A stretch of 64,000 bases of DNA, taken from the NCBI GenBank assembly GCA_030374805.1, contig JARGSG010000101.1, positions 115,317-179,316 of the forward strand. Reading direction: 5' to 3'. Position 1 is the first letter of the stretch; every line of letters begins with the position of its first letter. The translations under genes and the position numbers were made by a program. This stretch comes from Gracilaria gracilis. Taxonomy: Eukaryota; Rhodophyta; Florideophyceae; Gracilariales; Gracilariaceae. Shown here piece by piece: positions 52,571-64,000 of this stretch. The notes beneath the pieces were generated by a model, which worked only from the letters and a program-made list of their open reading frames with translations, was not told the DNA's origin and did no database searches.

Positions 52571-55500
52571 ATGGTTTACTTCTGCAGGCACAAACAGCAC
52601 GGTTGTCCGTTCATGGCGCGAGGAGTGTTGTCGCTTCAGAGACACGTCAGTCAGTGTCCTCACCGTCACAAAGCCATTCCATACGGTGAGCACAGCATTC
52701 GACGGAGCAAGCGTTTCAAGTTATCTGCCCCACCTTCAAACGCCTTTTCTTCGGAAACCGTTACAGCTCCCTGCCGTACTGCCGAGTCTCTCTCTCCCAA
52801 AGAAATGGAGGTCTCCGTTCCACCGGAACCTCCGGAACCAGACCGAATTGGGTCGAGTTCTAAACCTCCATCACCCTCTCCCCCACCCTTTGAAACCTCA
52901 ATTGGAAACGACTCTACTCCTCCAACTTCCGAAGAGTCACTCGGCGCTCTTCACATGGGCTATCTTACCGTCTGTCTCGCTTCCGTAGCCTCCAACCTTG
53001 GTCACCGTGAGTCAGACAAGCTCATTGGTCTTCTTCGGAACCCCCGCTTCTCGCAGAAGCGCTTCAACGAAACCATCACCAGTTCCAAGCGCTGTACAGA
53101 ACTCAAGAACGCTATCCTCGAACGTTATGCTTCCAGCGATGGATTCAAACGAACCTCTATCTCCCCCCAAGGAAGTAAGTTCAGCGCCACCCTCTACACG
53201 AGAGACCCGATTGAGACACTTTTCAAGCAGCTCCAGTTAGCTAACAGCGAAAACACCTTCTTCCATCCTATCCCCCAGACCCACTTCACGAAAATTTCTC
53301 ATCCCATGTCCGCAACTCTCGCAAGACACGCCACCTCCAAGCTGAAGGAAGTGGTCATGGGCTCTTTGGATAATAGAATAGTTTGGCATACTCAAGAAAT
53401 AAGTTTCAGTGAATCTTTCGTAGGTCTTCCGCAGGTGTACTCCGATAAGTCTTCAACAACTCTAAAGCAAACTTCGGTCACCGCCTATCCCCTTCACCTC
53501 GTTTTCCTCAACTTTTCCGACCATCTACGCCGCAAATGTATCCGCGAGGACCTCACGGTAGTTTCGTACTTCCCTAAAGCTCCCGAAGAAGTTTCTTCGT
53601 CGCATGCAGATGCCATGCCCTTCGTTTCGAACAAATCTCTCCGCGATGCGAGGATGCAGATTCTGCATCACTCCCTTCGTCGTATTCTAGAGTCTATTCT
53701 AAACCTTGCATTGAAAGGAATTGAGTTCACCGGGAAAGACAAAGTTCATCGGGTATGCCATCCACTGTTGGCAAGTTACTGCGCAGCCATACCTGTAGCA
53801 AAGGATATTCTGTCTATTCTTCATGGCACAAAGACCGGACGCCCCTGTCACAGATGCCAACTGCCACGCTCAGCTTTATCCAGTGATGTGCCTACCTCTT
53901 TCTCCTTGCGCACACAGAACCAGACGAAACGACTAAGGGAAACATATTCCGCAGTCTTGAAAAATGCAGAGCAAAAAGACCTTGAACGACGTCCCCGTCG
54001 AGCTAGAGACAGAAGAGCTCAGGCAGATTCTCTGATGCGCTCCAACTCCGTATCTCTTACCCCATCTTTTCTAGAAAGCCCTTTCATCCTTCGTTTGATC
54101 CCAGGACTTTCTCCTTACAGCCTCTTTTCCTTCGAACCGTTGCACAACCTTCATCTTGGCATATCAAAGCTCATTAAAGCACCCGCTATTGAGCGACTTC
54201 AGTCACACACGCTGTCAACCACCATAGGAGCATCTACACCGCGCTCCTTCCGAACAGTTCGCACGCAACTTCTAAACCATGCAAACGCCATCCTCGCCGC
54301 CATGGAAAGGGACTTCCCAGCTAGAGGCTTGCACATAGACTTTTCTACACAAGGAAAAGGCAAGTCTCTCAACTGCATATTCACCAACGAAGGTCTACGC
54401 GGAATGCTGGAGGCAAAGAACTACAAAGCACTGGACATGGTTTTCCCATTCGTAGGCGCTTTCTTTGATACATCTTGTGGAGAACATGAAACAGCACCTA
54501 TCACAACCATCTTCACAAAATACTCAGACTTGGTCGGCGCCATTTTAAGGTACAATCGAGACCCACACTGGAACGAAAGTTCTCTCTCAGCTCTCCAGGC
54601 CCAGAACACAGCCTTCAAACAATGTACGACCAGAACATTAGCCGACTTCCACCCCTCTAGACTTGGAACGTTGAAGTTTCATCTTCTTGACCATCTCGTA
54701 GAGGATATCAGACGTCTAGGAGGTATCCAATACTTCGATGCAGGGATATATGAGCATGCCCACCTCCTATTCAAAAGGCATTATCGGCGAACGTCGAGAA
54801 GAACGGCAACGGCTGTGCAGGAAACCATTCGCTCTATCGACCATGAAAATGTGAGAAATAAATGGATTGGTGATAATCTCTAAGAAGGTATGGCACGCGC
54901 ACCATACGCTTCCTCAATACCTTCTATTCAACTTCCTCGATTTACGAAGAGGGGTCGTTCGATAACCGTTGGGCAACTTCGACACGACGTTAGGCGGCTC
55001 TCCTCATCTTCACTGACGCTATCTGATGTTAAGAAGGACCTCCAGGATAATGATACAATTTCCATTCTAGACCACATTGGAGAACAAGCACTTCCACCGT
55101 TCCTCAGCCTGGTTGAGGAGACGCTCGAAGATAACTCCATATCCCACTTACCGGAGAAGATCAGGATAACACTCGTAAACTCAGCAGTTGTAAGAGGTGG
55201 TATGTTTCCCGTTCTATGACATTTTGAGGCCTCGTCCAATTCTATCGTCCTAGGTAGAAACAAGTATCCTGTCAAACAAAGGGTGTTTTCCTCTCCAGCT
55301 TTCGGACCGAGCAGGAAGCCCAAATTCTCGACCGTCTTGGTCAAAGAAGAATAAGGTGCGACACGGGTTGCTCAAGTAGTCGCTCTTGTTCATGTGTCTG
55401 TCCTCGAATACTCGGGCCCTGTTCTAGAAGTGGTATTCGTTCGGTATTTTGAGGTATTGCCTCCCGCAACAGCTTTGGACAACGTTTTGCAATGCATATC

Positions 55501-55777
55501 TTTACGTTGGGCTACAAGTGATGAGCAAAACCACACTGTACCATTCCCTGCCCATTCAAAACTAAAGAGCTCAGAACACCTCATCCCTTGGTATGGAATG
55601 GTTCCGGGTTCAGCAATACAGGGAACAGTACATATAGTTCGTTCTAATTATCCAGCCCAGCCATTTTCTTCTACACTCCAATGGTTCCAACATCGATTCT
55701 ACATTAATAGGTTTTATCATGAGCCTGTTCAAAACCCAACTGAATCCGAAGAACCCCGTATAGAAGTAGAACAGTAA
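52571..55777 (+). pseudogene. KDZ/Plavaka-like transposase, copy 3, three in-frame stops
   Basis: One frame is open for 1,069 codons except for TAA at 54881-54883, TGA at 55217-55219 and TAA at 55352-55354. The start at 52571 (MVYFCRHKQHGCPF) opens a C2H2-type finger: C, C, then H at HVSQC and H. Later blocks are TAYPLHLVFLNFSDHLRRKC, KVHRVCHPLLASYCAAIPVA followed by a C-x2-C pair (GRPCHRC), FEPLHNLHLGISKLIKAP, and FHLLDHLVEDIRRLGG with GIYEHAHLLFKRHYR. These parallel the Plavaka/KDZ transposase layout of fungi (HP-LA-Y-D/A-P, K-G-x-C-x2-C, LH-LHLGV, H-LVH-xE-R and a closing H-K-xYR). The C-terminal domain beyond the stops (LRWATSDEQNHTVPF, IPWYGMVPGSAIQG, FYINRFYHEP) is shared with copies 2 and 4. 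The 770 residues before the first stop might still be made. Confidence 0.75.
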
Positions 55778-55807
55778 AAGATTCCCAGTCATTCTTCTTG
55801 TTCATTG

Positions 55808-58018
55808 TCACCATGATGCAATCCTCTCCCCATTGGGGGTGCTACTTCCAAAACCCAGCATGTCCATCTTCTTGAAATCCATGTCCCTTTCCTCACACTC
55901 TCCGATAAAACAATCTGTAACTGATCCCAATCTCTTGGTCACATCCTCAACGAAGAAACGATCACGCAACGTTAGGTATATCTTTCCGCTCGAGGGCATT
56001 CGAAACGCTATCGTAGCCTCCCTCATATCATTCCCCAGCACTCCAGTCCATTCATGTGCTGCACTCCCATAGTGATGGAACTCGTTGGAATAACCTCTCT
56101 TTACATGTTGCCGGACATCTTCCAACAACTCTTTCAAACAGAGAGGTAATAACTCCGCATACTTCTTCGTGAACTGTTTCTGCTTTTGCCCACCTCTCGG
56201 AGATTGAGCAGTAGCAAGAGTGACAACCGTCAGAATCCATGCGTCTAAGCGTGCAAGTGTCAGTATCGTGCCATCAACTAATGTCCCTTCCTCTTTATTC
56301 TCAACATCAAACGCAATGAAGTCCTTCAACACTTCTACGCCTACCGTGTTTCTGAAGAACAAGTCCTGGTCGTTCGTATCCATTTCATCCCCGTCATTCT
56401 TAGCCTTCGAATACTTCAAAGGATCAAGCGGTCCCTTCCTTCACCATGACGTGGTAGGGGTTCCATTCGCACCAAGTCGCAAGATGTTCTCTTGTGCTTC
56501 CCTCAGCTGCTGTTCAACTTCATCGGCATTTTCTTCTGCCACTTTCGTTCTTCTCCATATTGGATCATAACCAAACAACAAAAACAGTTTATCCCTTGTA
56601 TTTCTCTTTCGCACCCCCAACACATCACTCATTGTCTGTTTCATTCTCTGCCTTAGACACATATCCGCACACACTTCTAATATGCATCTTTCTGTGAGAG
56701 AGGCGTGTCTAATTCCTTCCCAACTCACTTCTTTCAACTCACTCTGTACCATAGTCTTCAGCAGCGCATCTGCACCCCCTTCAACAGATGGTGTGAACAT
56801 TCGAAAACTGGCGATGAGCTCTACAGGATTCTTTGGAACCATCGCGACACCATCCCTCTCGTTCCGAATTATTCCTTCTCCATTCTCAGTCGCTCCCTCC
56901 CATATCTCAGCTCGATTGATCCAATTTCTTGAAGGTTTCTCACCTTCAAAACACAGTTCACTGGTGTCTTTTCTAGCCCAAGTCAACATATTATGATACA
57001 TTCCTCGCGCAACCCCTCGAAACGCATCCCTTACAGCGATTCGATGCTTCTTTCGTCCGTTTCGTCCGGGTTCACCGGTACGGGAAGTTTTAATTCCCTC
57101 CTGCTTCAATGCACCACGTAACACTTCAATCACCAGTTCTTTCTCCTCAAGCTTAGTCTTCAATGCTGTGCTCTGCTCTTGCACAACGTTTACAAGGATT
57201 CCCCGTATCATCAAATCCTCCTCCAACTTCTTCACCTTTGCTTTCAATCTATTGATTTCCTTCAGCAAATCTCTGTGGTTCCCAGAACACGTGATTTCTT
57301 TCTCGACAGTTCCCCTGTCTTCTTCCTCCTCTTGCTCCACTTCATGTACCTCCCTTGTTCCCTGTACTCCATCTACCTCTGTTATTCGTGGAACATTAGA
57401 GGTTAGAGTCCTCTTCATTGCACGATATACTGGAGTTATTTCATCTCCTGCATTATCCGCATTGTCCACAGTGTCAGCCACACGCCCCTCAGGGTTATCT
57501 CTGAGTCTTTTTCGCCCTGAAAATTTTGAGTTCCGAGGATTTACCCTTCCCACACGCTGTATGCAGACTCTTCGGGGCTTCAAGGAAACTGTAGATGCCC
57601 CTCGCGTCGAAAATGGTGATGGCCGTGGAATGGTTGTGGGATCTCCCACACTCCGTTGTAGGTCTCTTACAGTGGGACTACTTTCCAGTTCAGAGACATG
57701 GACATTCTCTTGTTCCTCTTGTGAGACTCGAACCTTTTCCACAATATCCCTTGTCAACGAACCTGCCGGTTCTCGAGCTTTCGGAACCGGTGAAATTTCT
57801 TCGGAGTTGGGATTCTGTTCTACGTTGCCAGTGGTGCGTTGGGGAGCTCGGCGATGGCCTACTTTGACGTACATTGCTAGTGTTCTCAGAGGTACCTTTG
57901 CGCCGAGAATGGCGGTGACCGACGGTGGGATTTGGCCCGTGGTTGGCCTTCGCTGCTGGTGATTGACGTGGAGTTGTTTTAGCAGCCACTCGGGTTGAAC
58001 CTCTGTTATCCTCACCAA
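55808..58018 (-). pseudogene. Partner protein of KDZ-like transposon, copy 3 (family not recognised)
   Basis: The minus-strand frame is open from the Met at 58018 to 55808 except for one TGA at 56441-56443. About 735 residues would result. The first 250 are basic and Ser/Pro/Thr-rich. A coiled coil follows (LLKEINRLKAKVKKLEEDLM, later TKLEEKELVIEVLRGALKQ). The second half is globular: WARKDTSELCFEGEKPS, DALLKTMVQSELKEVSWEGI, CADMCLRQRMKQTMSDVLGV, RKRNTRDKLFLLFGYDPI, and after the TGA DLFFRNTVGVEVLKDFIAFD, GTILTLARLDAWILTVVT and MPSSGKIYLTLRDRFFVEDV. All these blocks recur in copy 4, with many substitutions but the same order, so the gene is under constraint as part of the element. It could be a DNA-binding or assembly partner of the transposase. 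I know no family for it. Another frame (from 58103) overlaps the N-terminus, and the true start or an intron there is unsettled. Confidence 0.6.
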
Positions 58019-58490
58019 GTTTCTTCTCCTTCCCTACAGGCTTCTTGCGCGACTGGGTGCCCTGCGTTCTTGCCTTTTCCACCATGTTGTTAATTGATAC
58101 CAATGCCCAAGTTGAGAAAAGAAAACAGGGAAGACAAAGAGATTGGAGATTAAGGGGGATTTGCAGAACAGTGTGAAAGAGCGAGGATGGTTGGACACGG
58201 AAGGGAGTATGATGAATGGAATAGCGAAATCAATAACGGTCAGTTTACAGAACCTGTGCAAATCATTGGAAACTACAAATCGTGCAGCTACACAAATGGA
58301 GTTGCCTATAGGCCTCGCAACCACTCCTCGTCCTCAGCGGGATCAAGAGTGAGAGCCCAGTCCCAATTGTACTCCGCACCATTACTGACATAGAGCTCCT
58401 CACCAACTTCTATCTGTCTCTGGTGCCACGTATGCCATTAACACAGGTTTGCCAGAAACAACGCGTTGGGACTGCGGACCAAGGTGGCTT

Positions 58491-58645
58491 GGCGCTTCAT
58501 CGGTGCACCGATGAAGCCCCACGACACCCGGGTCCGCTGTCATCAGCGCGCTGGTGGTGCCACTACCACAGGTTTGCCATACACGGGGCGTTGGGACAGC
58601 AGACCGATGTGCAGTGGCGCCTCATCAGTGCACTGATGAAGCGCG
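58491..58645. repeat. Fold-back palindrome family, two units beside copy 4
   Basis: Cores lie at 58491-58520 and 58616-58645 with spacer motifs GTTGGGAC-GC-GACC, GGTGGTGCCAC and TATGCCA repeated around each. Copy 4 of the KDZ-like transposon begins at 58704, only 59 bases to the right, inside the next repetition of the spacer motif (GTGCCACGTATGCCACTACC). Confidence 0.75.
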
Positions 58646-59249
58646 ACCACACCGCGTGTCCGCTGTTAACGGCGCGCCGGTGGTGCCACGTATGCCACTA
58701 CCACGTCGGTGTTATCGGAATGCTAGTTTGGCCGTCAAAAATTACCGAGTTAAATCGAACGAAAAACCGGTGAATTTATCCAAATTTGGAAGTGTTAATT
58801 TCCGAAAATATTTCCACCTTTCCACTTGTGCTAGTTTTTTTCGAAAGAATTATTCCAAATTGTTTTCATCTTTGCTAGTTTGGATGGAAGGGAAACTAGC
58901 ATACTTCTTTCGTTTATGGTAGTTTCGCAGCACAATGTAAGTGTGTTAGTGTCACCTACGTTCCTGTATACGGCGGCGAATAGCGAGATAGACACTTAGA
59001 TAGAAACTTAAATAGCTGTTTATCGAATACGAATAGGAGTATACAAATATATCGAATACCTTTTCAGTTTGTGGAGATCGGTTCACTAGTCAACACCTTT
59101 CACATCAGGCATTCGTTTACTAAATATATGAAACGCCTTCGAATCACGTGCAATCATCCCCACCACTGTGTCCCACCGTCCGTGCGCCATATTACGCTCT
59201 CCGCTACGTACCCCCAATCCTCTCCAACACCCCCCCAACCTTCCCCTCC

Positions 59250-62200
59250 ATGCCCAACTGCTGCTTTGAAGGCTGCTCCTTCTTCGCCCGCACCATCCCT
59301 GCCATCCCAAGGCACCAGAGGAGATGCCCCAATCGCCTCAACCCAAACAAACGTTTCCTCTCCCCAGGCGGAGGCCTCCCCCACTTCCCCCCACGCATCA
59401 AGCGTCACAAGTCTACCCTCCACCTCCATACACCTCCCCCTTCCACAAACCGCCCTTCCGACAACGTCCCCATCACAGACGACGACTCCTACCACCACCA
59501 GCAACTCTCCCTCTCCCTCCACACCCAGGACGCCTACCACATCGCCACCACCCCCGTCGGCTCCATCTCCCCCTTCCCTCCTCCTTCTTCTCCCCCTTCC
59601 TTCCCCCTCCTCAACAACCCCCACCCCGAACGCATGGTCCTCTACATCTCTTCAATCGCCTCCTCCCTCGGCCTCCGAAAGGCTGAGGAACTCATCTCTC
59701 TCCTCCACGACCCAGCCTTCTCCAAATACGCCTTCCACAACGCCGTCTCCTCCGTCTCCCAGTGTCTCAAACTTCAAACAGAACTCTTTCAACACCAAGT
59801 CAGCAACATCGGCTTCGCTCCCACCACCTACTCTGACCCACAGCAGCTCTTCTCCATCACCATCTTCCGAAAGGACCCCATCCAGGTCCTCAAACAACAA
59901 CTCGCCCTCGCACACTTCCAGAAAACCTTCTTCCACCCCGTCTTCCACACAACACCTTCCGGCTCTCCCGCTTTTGCCCACCCCATGGCCTCCACCCTCG
60001 GGAAAGATGCAGTCCCCGCCCTCAAAGCCGCAATCATGCACTCCTCCAACGACTCCTGCATCTGGCACACCCCCGACTCCACCGGTATCGACTCCTTTAT
60101 CGGCTTGGTCCAAATCTACTCCGGAAAGTCCTCCACCTCCCTCAAATTCTCTTCCATCACCTCCTACCCCCTTCACATCACCCTTCTCAACTTCTCCGAT
60201 GCCTTCCGTTGCAAGTGCATCACCGAACACCTCACCCTTCTCGGATACTGCCAACCTCCTTCCTCCCAACCACCTCCTCCCAAGACCACGACTCCATCCC
60301 TCAAACCTCCTCTCACATCCCCCGCCACACCAAAATGGAACTCATTCAGCTCGCCATCTCCAACCTCCTCGGCCCCCTCCTCTCCTCAGGTTTCAACGGC
60401 TTCCCCTTCCGTGACGCCCATGGCGTTCTCCGCCACTGTCACCCAATCATTGCCAGCTACTGCGCCGACATCCCCGAAGCAAAAGACATCCTCGCCATCT
60501 CCCACGGAACCCGCCCCCGACACCATTGTCATAGATGCACCGTTTCCCGCACAGACCTCCCCCTACATATTCGATCCCTTTCCTCCCGAACTCAGCACCA
60601 GACCCTCGCCGCACGCAAATCATACTCTACTCTCCTCCAACAATCACAAGCCGCTCTCCTCGCTCGTAAGCCCAGAATCTCCCGCAACACAAAGGAAAAA
60701 GCCCTTGAAGCCCTCCACTCCCTCTCTGTCGCAAAGTACTCCTCCCTCTTCGAGTCATACTCTCTTCTCAACATCACCCCACTTCTCTCCTCTTACAATA
60801 TCTTCACCTTCGAACCACTCCACAACTTCCATCTCGGCGACTCCAAGCTCATCAAGCTCGCTTCCATCGAGAGATTCCGTTCAGAAGCACTCTTCACCAC
60901 CCCCCGTTCCTCCAAGTCCCGTCGCCCCTTCAACTCCGTCCGCACTTCCATCCTCAAACATTCAAAAACCATCCTCTCCGCCATCGAAAAGCACTCCCCC
61001 GCAAATGAACTCCACATCGACTTCTCCACTTCCGACAACGGTCAAACTCTCAACGGTTTCTTCACTACCGATGGCTTGCGTGGTATGCTCGAAGCAAAAG
61101 ACTACCGCACACTCGACATGGTCTTTCCCTTCATCGGCGCCATCTTCGACCGATGCTGTGACGAAGTCGATTCAGCTCCCATCACTTCCGTCTTCTCCAA
61201 GTACTCAGACCTCCTCCTCGCCTCCATGCGATACAACACCTTCACCGAATGGACCGACGCCCGCCTCACCGACCTCCAATTCGAAATCCGCTCCTTCGAG
61301 CGCACAGCCGTACTCGTCCTCGGCTCCCACCACACTTCGAGCCTCAGAACCCTCAAGTTCCACCTCCTAGACCACATGTTCGAGGACATTCGCCGCTTCG
61401 GAGGCCTCCACTTCAATGATGCCGGCATATTCGAGCATGCCCACACCCTCTTCAAGTCCCATTACTCCAAAATCTCAAAGCGCAGGTCCACCGCACATCA
61501 AGAAACCATTCGTGCCATCCACCGCTCCAACGCCATCAAGGACTGGAATCCCGTCTCCACAAACCCTTCCATCACCTCCTCCTCTCCTGGCCTCGCTTCC
61601 CCCCTCCAATCCCGAGAACCCGGTTTCGTCCGTGATGGCAAACACATCTCCTTCGCTGACCTAATCACTGCCCACAAAATCATTCGCTCCAATCCTCACC
61701 TCCGTCACAAATCTCTTCAAGACCTCTTCCCCCCCAATACCCCATCCATTCTTGGACAATTCGGAAGAGACGCCCTCCCGTCCTTCATCACCTTCTCTCT
61801 CGAAGTCCTACAACTCACTGACAATTCCCCCGCCCTCCGTCAGGCTTGACTCACCATAGTCAACTCCGCTTACGTCGTCGGCGGTTACATCCCAGCACTC
61901 GACAACTACATTGAAGAGCGGAACGAGCTCGCGCCCCAGGATTCTCCAGTCCCTCTCATCCAACGAATTATTGCCACCCCCTCCTTCGGTCCATCCAAGT
62001 CCCCAAAGTTCTCCCACATTCTCGTCGCCGGCTCCACCTCCCCTCCCCCTCCACATCCATCGTTTGGGTCTGCAAACTCACCTCCCTTCTTCGTTTCGCC
62101 CTTCCTTCTTCAACTTCTTCTCCCAAAGAGTTCGCCTTCGTCCAGTTCATGGAACTCGTCCCACCCAGCGACGACGTCGATCTCACCCTCAACTGCGTTT

Positions 62201-62460
62201 GCCTCTGATGGGCAACAGACGACGAACATAACCACACCATCCACCCAGTTCCCATCTCTACCCACTCCACTTCCGATAACGTTTCCCCTTGATATGGACT
62301 CATCCCCTCTTCCTCCATCCTTGGCTCCGTTCATGTTCTCCGCCAGAACTACCCCGCTCCTCCCTTCACTTCTCGTCTACACTGGCGCTTTCACCGATTC
62401 TATCTCAATCAGTTCTATCGAGGCCCCACCGCCAAGCCTTATTTGCCATCCAACACGTAG
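59250..62460 (+). pseudogene. KDZ/Plavaka-like transposase, copy 4, frameshifts and stops
   Basis: The start at 59250 (MPNCCFEGCSFF) opens a zinc finger with C, C, H (PRHQRRCPNR). The first frame runs to about 60249 (LLGYC), then shifts to the frame that begins at 60209 and runs to a TGA at 61847-61849. Landmarks are SYPLHITLLNFSDAFRCKCI, MELIQLAISNLLGPLLSSGF, GVLRHCHPIIASYCADIPEA with a C-x2-C pair (HHCHRC), FEPLHNFHLGDSKLIKLA, GLRGMLEAKDYRTLDMVFPF and FHLLDHMFEDIRRFGG with GIFEHAHTLFKSHYS. After the TGA the C-terminal domain is recognisable in pieces to about 62460 (WATDDEHNHTIH, YGLIPSSSILGSVHVL, HRFYLNQFYRG), with more breaks. Compared with copy 3, the blocks are in the same order at similar spacing. 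Confidence 0.75.
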
Positions 62461-62621
62461 CCTCTATTCCCTGTTAGCTTCAGCTTCATAAAAATTTAAA
62501 CCCGCTTCGTTTCAATTGGATGGAGTGAAGATACGCATGACATGAGAAAGAAGAAGCATCTCTTCCCCATCCCACACATACCTCCACCCCTTCCCCACCC
62601 CCACTGCATCTCACCTTACCC

Positions 62622-64000
62622 TTAGTAGCCCGCCTCTTCCCTACCATAAACCCCTGTCCCTTCCCTGCGCTCCGCCCGGTGTGCCACCAACCACCCGAAA
62701 CTCGCGTCCTCCGGTCGACAGGCCGCTATGTAACAATCAAGAACTGCACCTAGTCTCCGTGTTAGTTTTGCCATAGAATAGTTTTCAATCACAGCTAGGT
62801 ATATCTTCTCTCTCGATGGTACCCACAGCCCAGCTGTCGCAGTTCTCCCAGAGTTTCCAGATACACACCTCGGATCTCCATCCACAAACCCATCGTTCTC
62901 AAACTTCTCGGCATGCTCCTCCTGTAGCGATTGCCAGGCTACCCCCAGTATTCCTTCCACAGCCCCAGGTAGATAATTCCCATACAAAGTAGAGAACAAA
63001 AGCTGTCTTTGCCCTCCACGTCCCACAACCTCGTTCATAGTTTTCACCACACAGGCAATCCAGGCGTCAAGTCTCGCAAGGTGCATCACGGTCCCATCCA
63101 CGTACTGCCGCTCACCGTTACTTTGCCTCTCCACTGCGTATCCAATATACTCCTCCAACACTGCCACCGCCATCCCATTCTTGAAGTACATATATTCATC
63201 ATCAACCTCCCATGGTGGCCCAACCGCACGAGACCCGGAATACGCTAGTTCTTCGAACCGGCTCGTTCTCGACGCACACAACTCATTCCCCCCGCCCTCC
63301 TCCCTTCCCATCAGCTTCTCGCGCGCCTCCCCCATCTGCTGCTTTAGCTCTTCCCATAGCTCAGTCCCCTCAGTAGGTTCCGCACGTTTCGCAATCAAAT
63401 CATATCCAAGGATGGTGAATAACTTGTCGCGAGCTGCCCGCTTCCGCACCCCAATCACATCGCTTAATTTCTGCTTCATCCGCTGTCTCAGACACTTGTC
63501 CGCACTCAAATTATCCACACACTCCTGTTTCCTTCCCGCTCCTCGTATTGTCTCCCAAGTATGTCCCATTATTTCCGTCTCCACCACATACTTCAACAGC
63601 ACATCACTTCCTCCCTCGGTTGATGACGTATACGCCCTCATCTCATATGCCACTTGATACGGGCACCGAGGTACCATCTCCTTCTCCCCAACCACAAATA
63701 TGCTGCCCTCCCTACTTTCTCCTACCGTCTCTCTCCTGTTCTTTCAGCTCCTACCAACGTTCTCCGTGTCGAAACAGAGTTCTGACGCCTCCAACTTCGC
63801 ATAGTGGAGAATCTTATCATATACAGCCCTTGCAAATCCGTAAAAACATCCTGGCACCTCTATTTCATGTTTTCGACGCCCCTTCACTTCCTTCCCACAC
63901 CCTCTTCGCTTCCTACCCTCACAGCCTCCCTTAAACTTTCAATCAACACATTTTGCTGCTTCAGCTCCTCCCTCACCCGTTCCAATTCTTTCTGCGTGAG
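62622..64000 (-). pseudogene. Partner protein of KDZ-like transposon, copy 4 (partial)
   Basis: The minus-strand frame from 63695 to 62622 is open for 357 codons. Homology to the copy 3 partner continues upstream to the window edge through at least two frame breaks: a coiled coil (LERVREELKQQNVLIESLRE), then FYGFARAVYDKILHYAKLEA and SELCFDTE. Conserved blocks in the open part are STEGGSDVLLKYVVETEIMG, ADKCLRQRMKQKLSDVIGVR, KRAARDKLFTILGYDLI, YMYFKNGMAVAVLEEYIGYA, GTVMHLARLDAWIACVV and VPSREKIYLAVIENYS. The most constrained piece, CLRQRMKQ-x-SDV-GVRKR, is basic and helical and may bind nucleic acid. The gene ends at 62622, 160 bases from the end of the converging transposase. The true start is outside the window. 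Confidence 0.6.

Larger units (their letters stand above)
52440..58103 (+). mobile_element. KDZ/Plavaka-like transposon, copy 3, two convergent genes
   Basis: A transposase gene on the plus strand (52571-55777) and a partner gene on the minus strand (58018-55808) end 30 bases apart. The copy belongs to a different subfamily from the other three: its proteins are recognisably related but its ends do not share the CGTCGGTGTTATCGG terminus. I could not define its own terminal repeats; the limits given are those of the two genes with short flanks. It is the least decayed copy in the window. Confidence 0.7.
58704..64000 (+). mobile_element. KDZ/Plavaka-like transposon, copy 4, two convergent genes, cut by window end
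   Basis: The left terminus (58704-58729) is identical to that of copy 2 for 26 bases, and the next 350 bases are closely similar. Transposase (plus) and partner gene (minus) face each other as in copy 3. The right end lies beyond 64000. Codon use is strikingly C-rich on the plus strand across the transposase. Confidence 0.8.

Overview
This window is nuclear DNA of a eukaryote. The evidence is a spliced peroxiredoxin gene with a GT-AG intron of 99 bases, a polymerase III-type tRNA gene with a T-run terminator, a TATA box ahead of one gene, a CCA1/REVEILLE-like SHAQKYF MYB gene, and many degenerate retrotransposons and DNA transposons. Few, short introns, compact GC-rich genes and AT-rich repeat-filled spacers would suit a red alga or another alga-like protist. 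That assignment is inference; an oomycete- or fungus-like host is not excluded.

Layout. 0.3-11.6 kb is a graveyard of retroelements: a LINE ORF1-like remnant, a decayed Ty1/copia element on the minus strand (gag, protease, integrase, RT, RNase H in copia order), rearranged LINE endonuclease pieces, a LINE RT remnant and a copia integrase scrap. 11.6-13.9 kb is a truncated KDZ/Plavaka-like DNA transposon. 14.5-16.5 kb carries a dispersed family of fold-back palindromes. 18.6-22.4 kb has two host genes: a multi-pass membrane protein and a secreted beta-propeller protein. 22.4-26.2 kb is AT-rich spacer.

26.2-33.8 kb is a GC-rich gene island, all on the minus strand: a Gln/Ala/Pro-rich protein, tRNA-Gly(CCC), the SHAQKYF MYB factor, a DUF1989 (urea carboxylase-associated family) protein and a 1-Cys peroxiredoxin with one intron. 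A protein-kinase fragment (35.1-35.4 kb) and a secreted NPP1/NLP family gene with a TATA box (36.3-37.0 kb) follow.

39.0-49.0 kb is a Ty3/gypsy chromovirus-like element on the minus strand, bounded by two LTRs of about 500 bases. It carries a 3-kb ORF in antisense between pol and the 3' LTR. A 3.16-kb KDZ-like transposon with 27-base terminal inverted repeats is nested in it, exactly where protease-RT-RNase H should be. 50.7-52.0 kb holds two tandem copies of a split gene fragment with very short introns. 52.4-64.0 kb holds two divergent copies of a two-gene KDZ-like transposon. In each, a large zinc-finger transposase on the plus strand converges on a conserved coiled-coil partner gene on the minus strand. 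I do not recognise the partner family, and it is the best candidate here for something undescribed.
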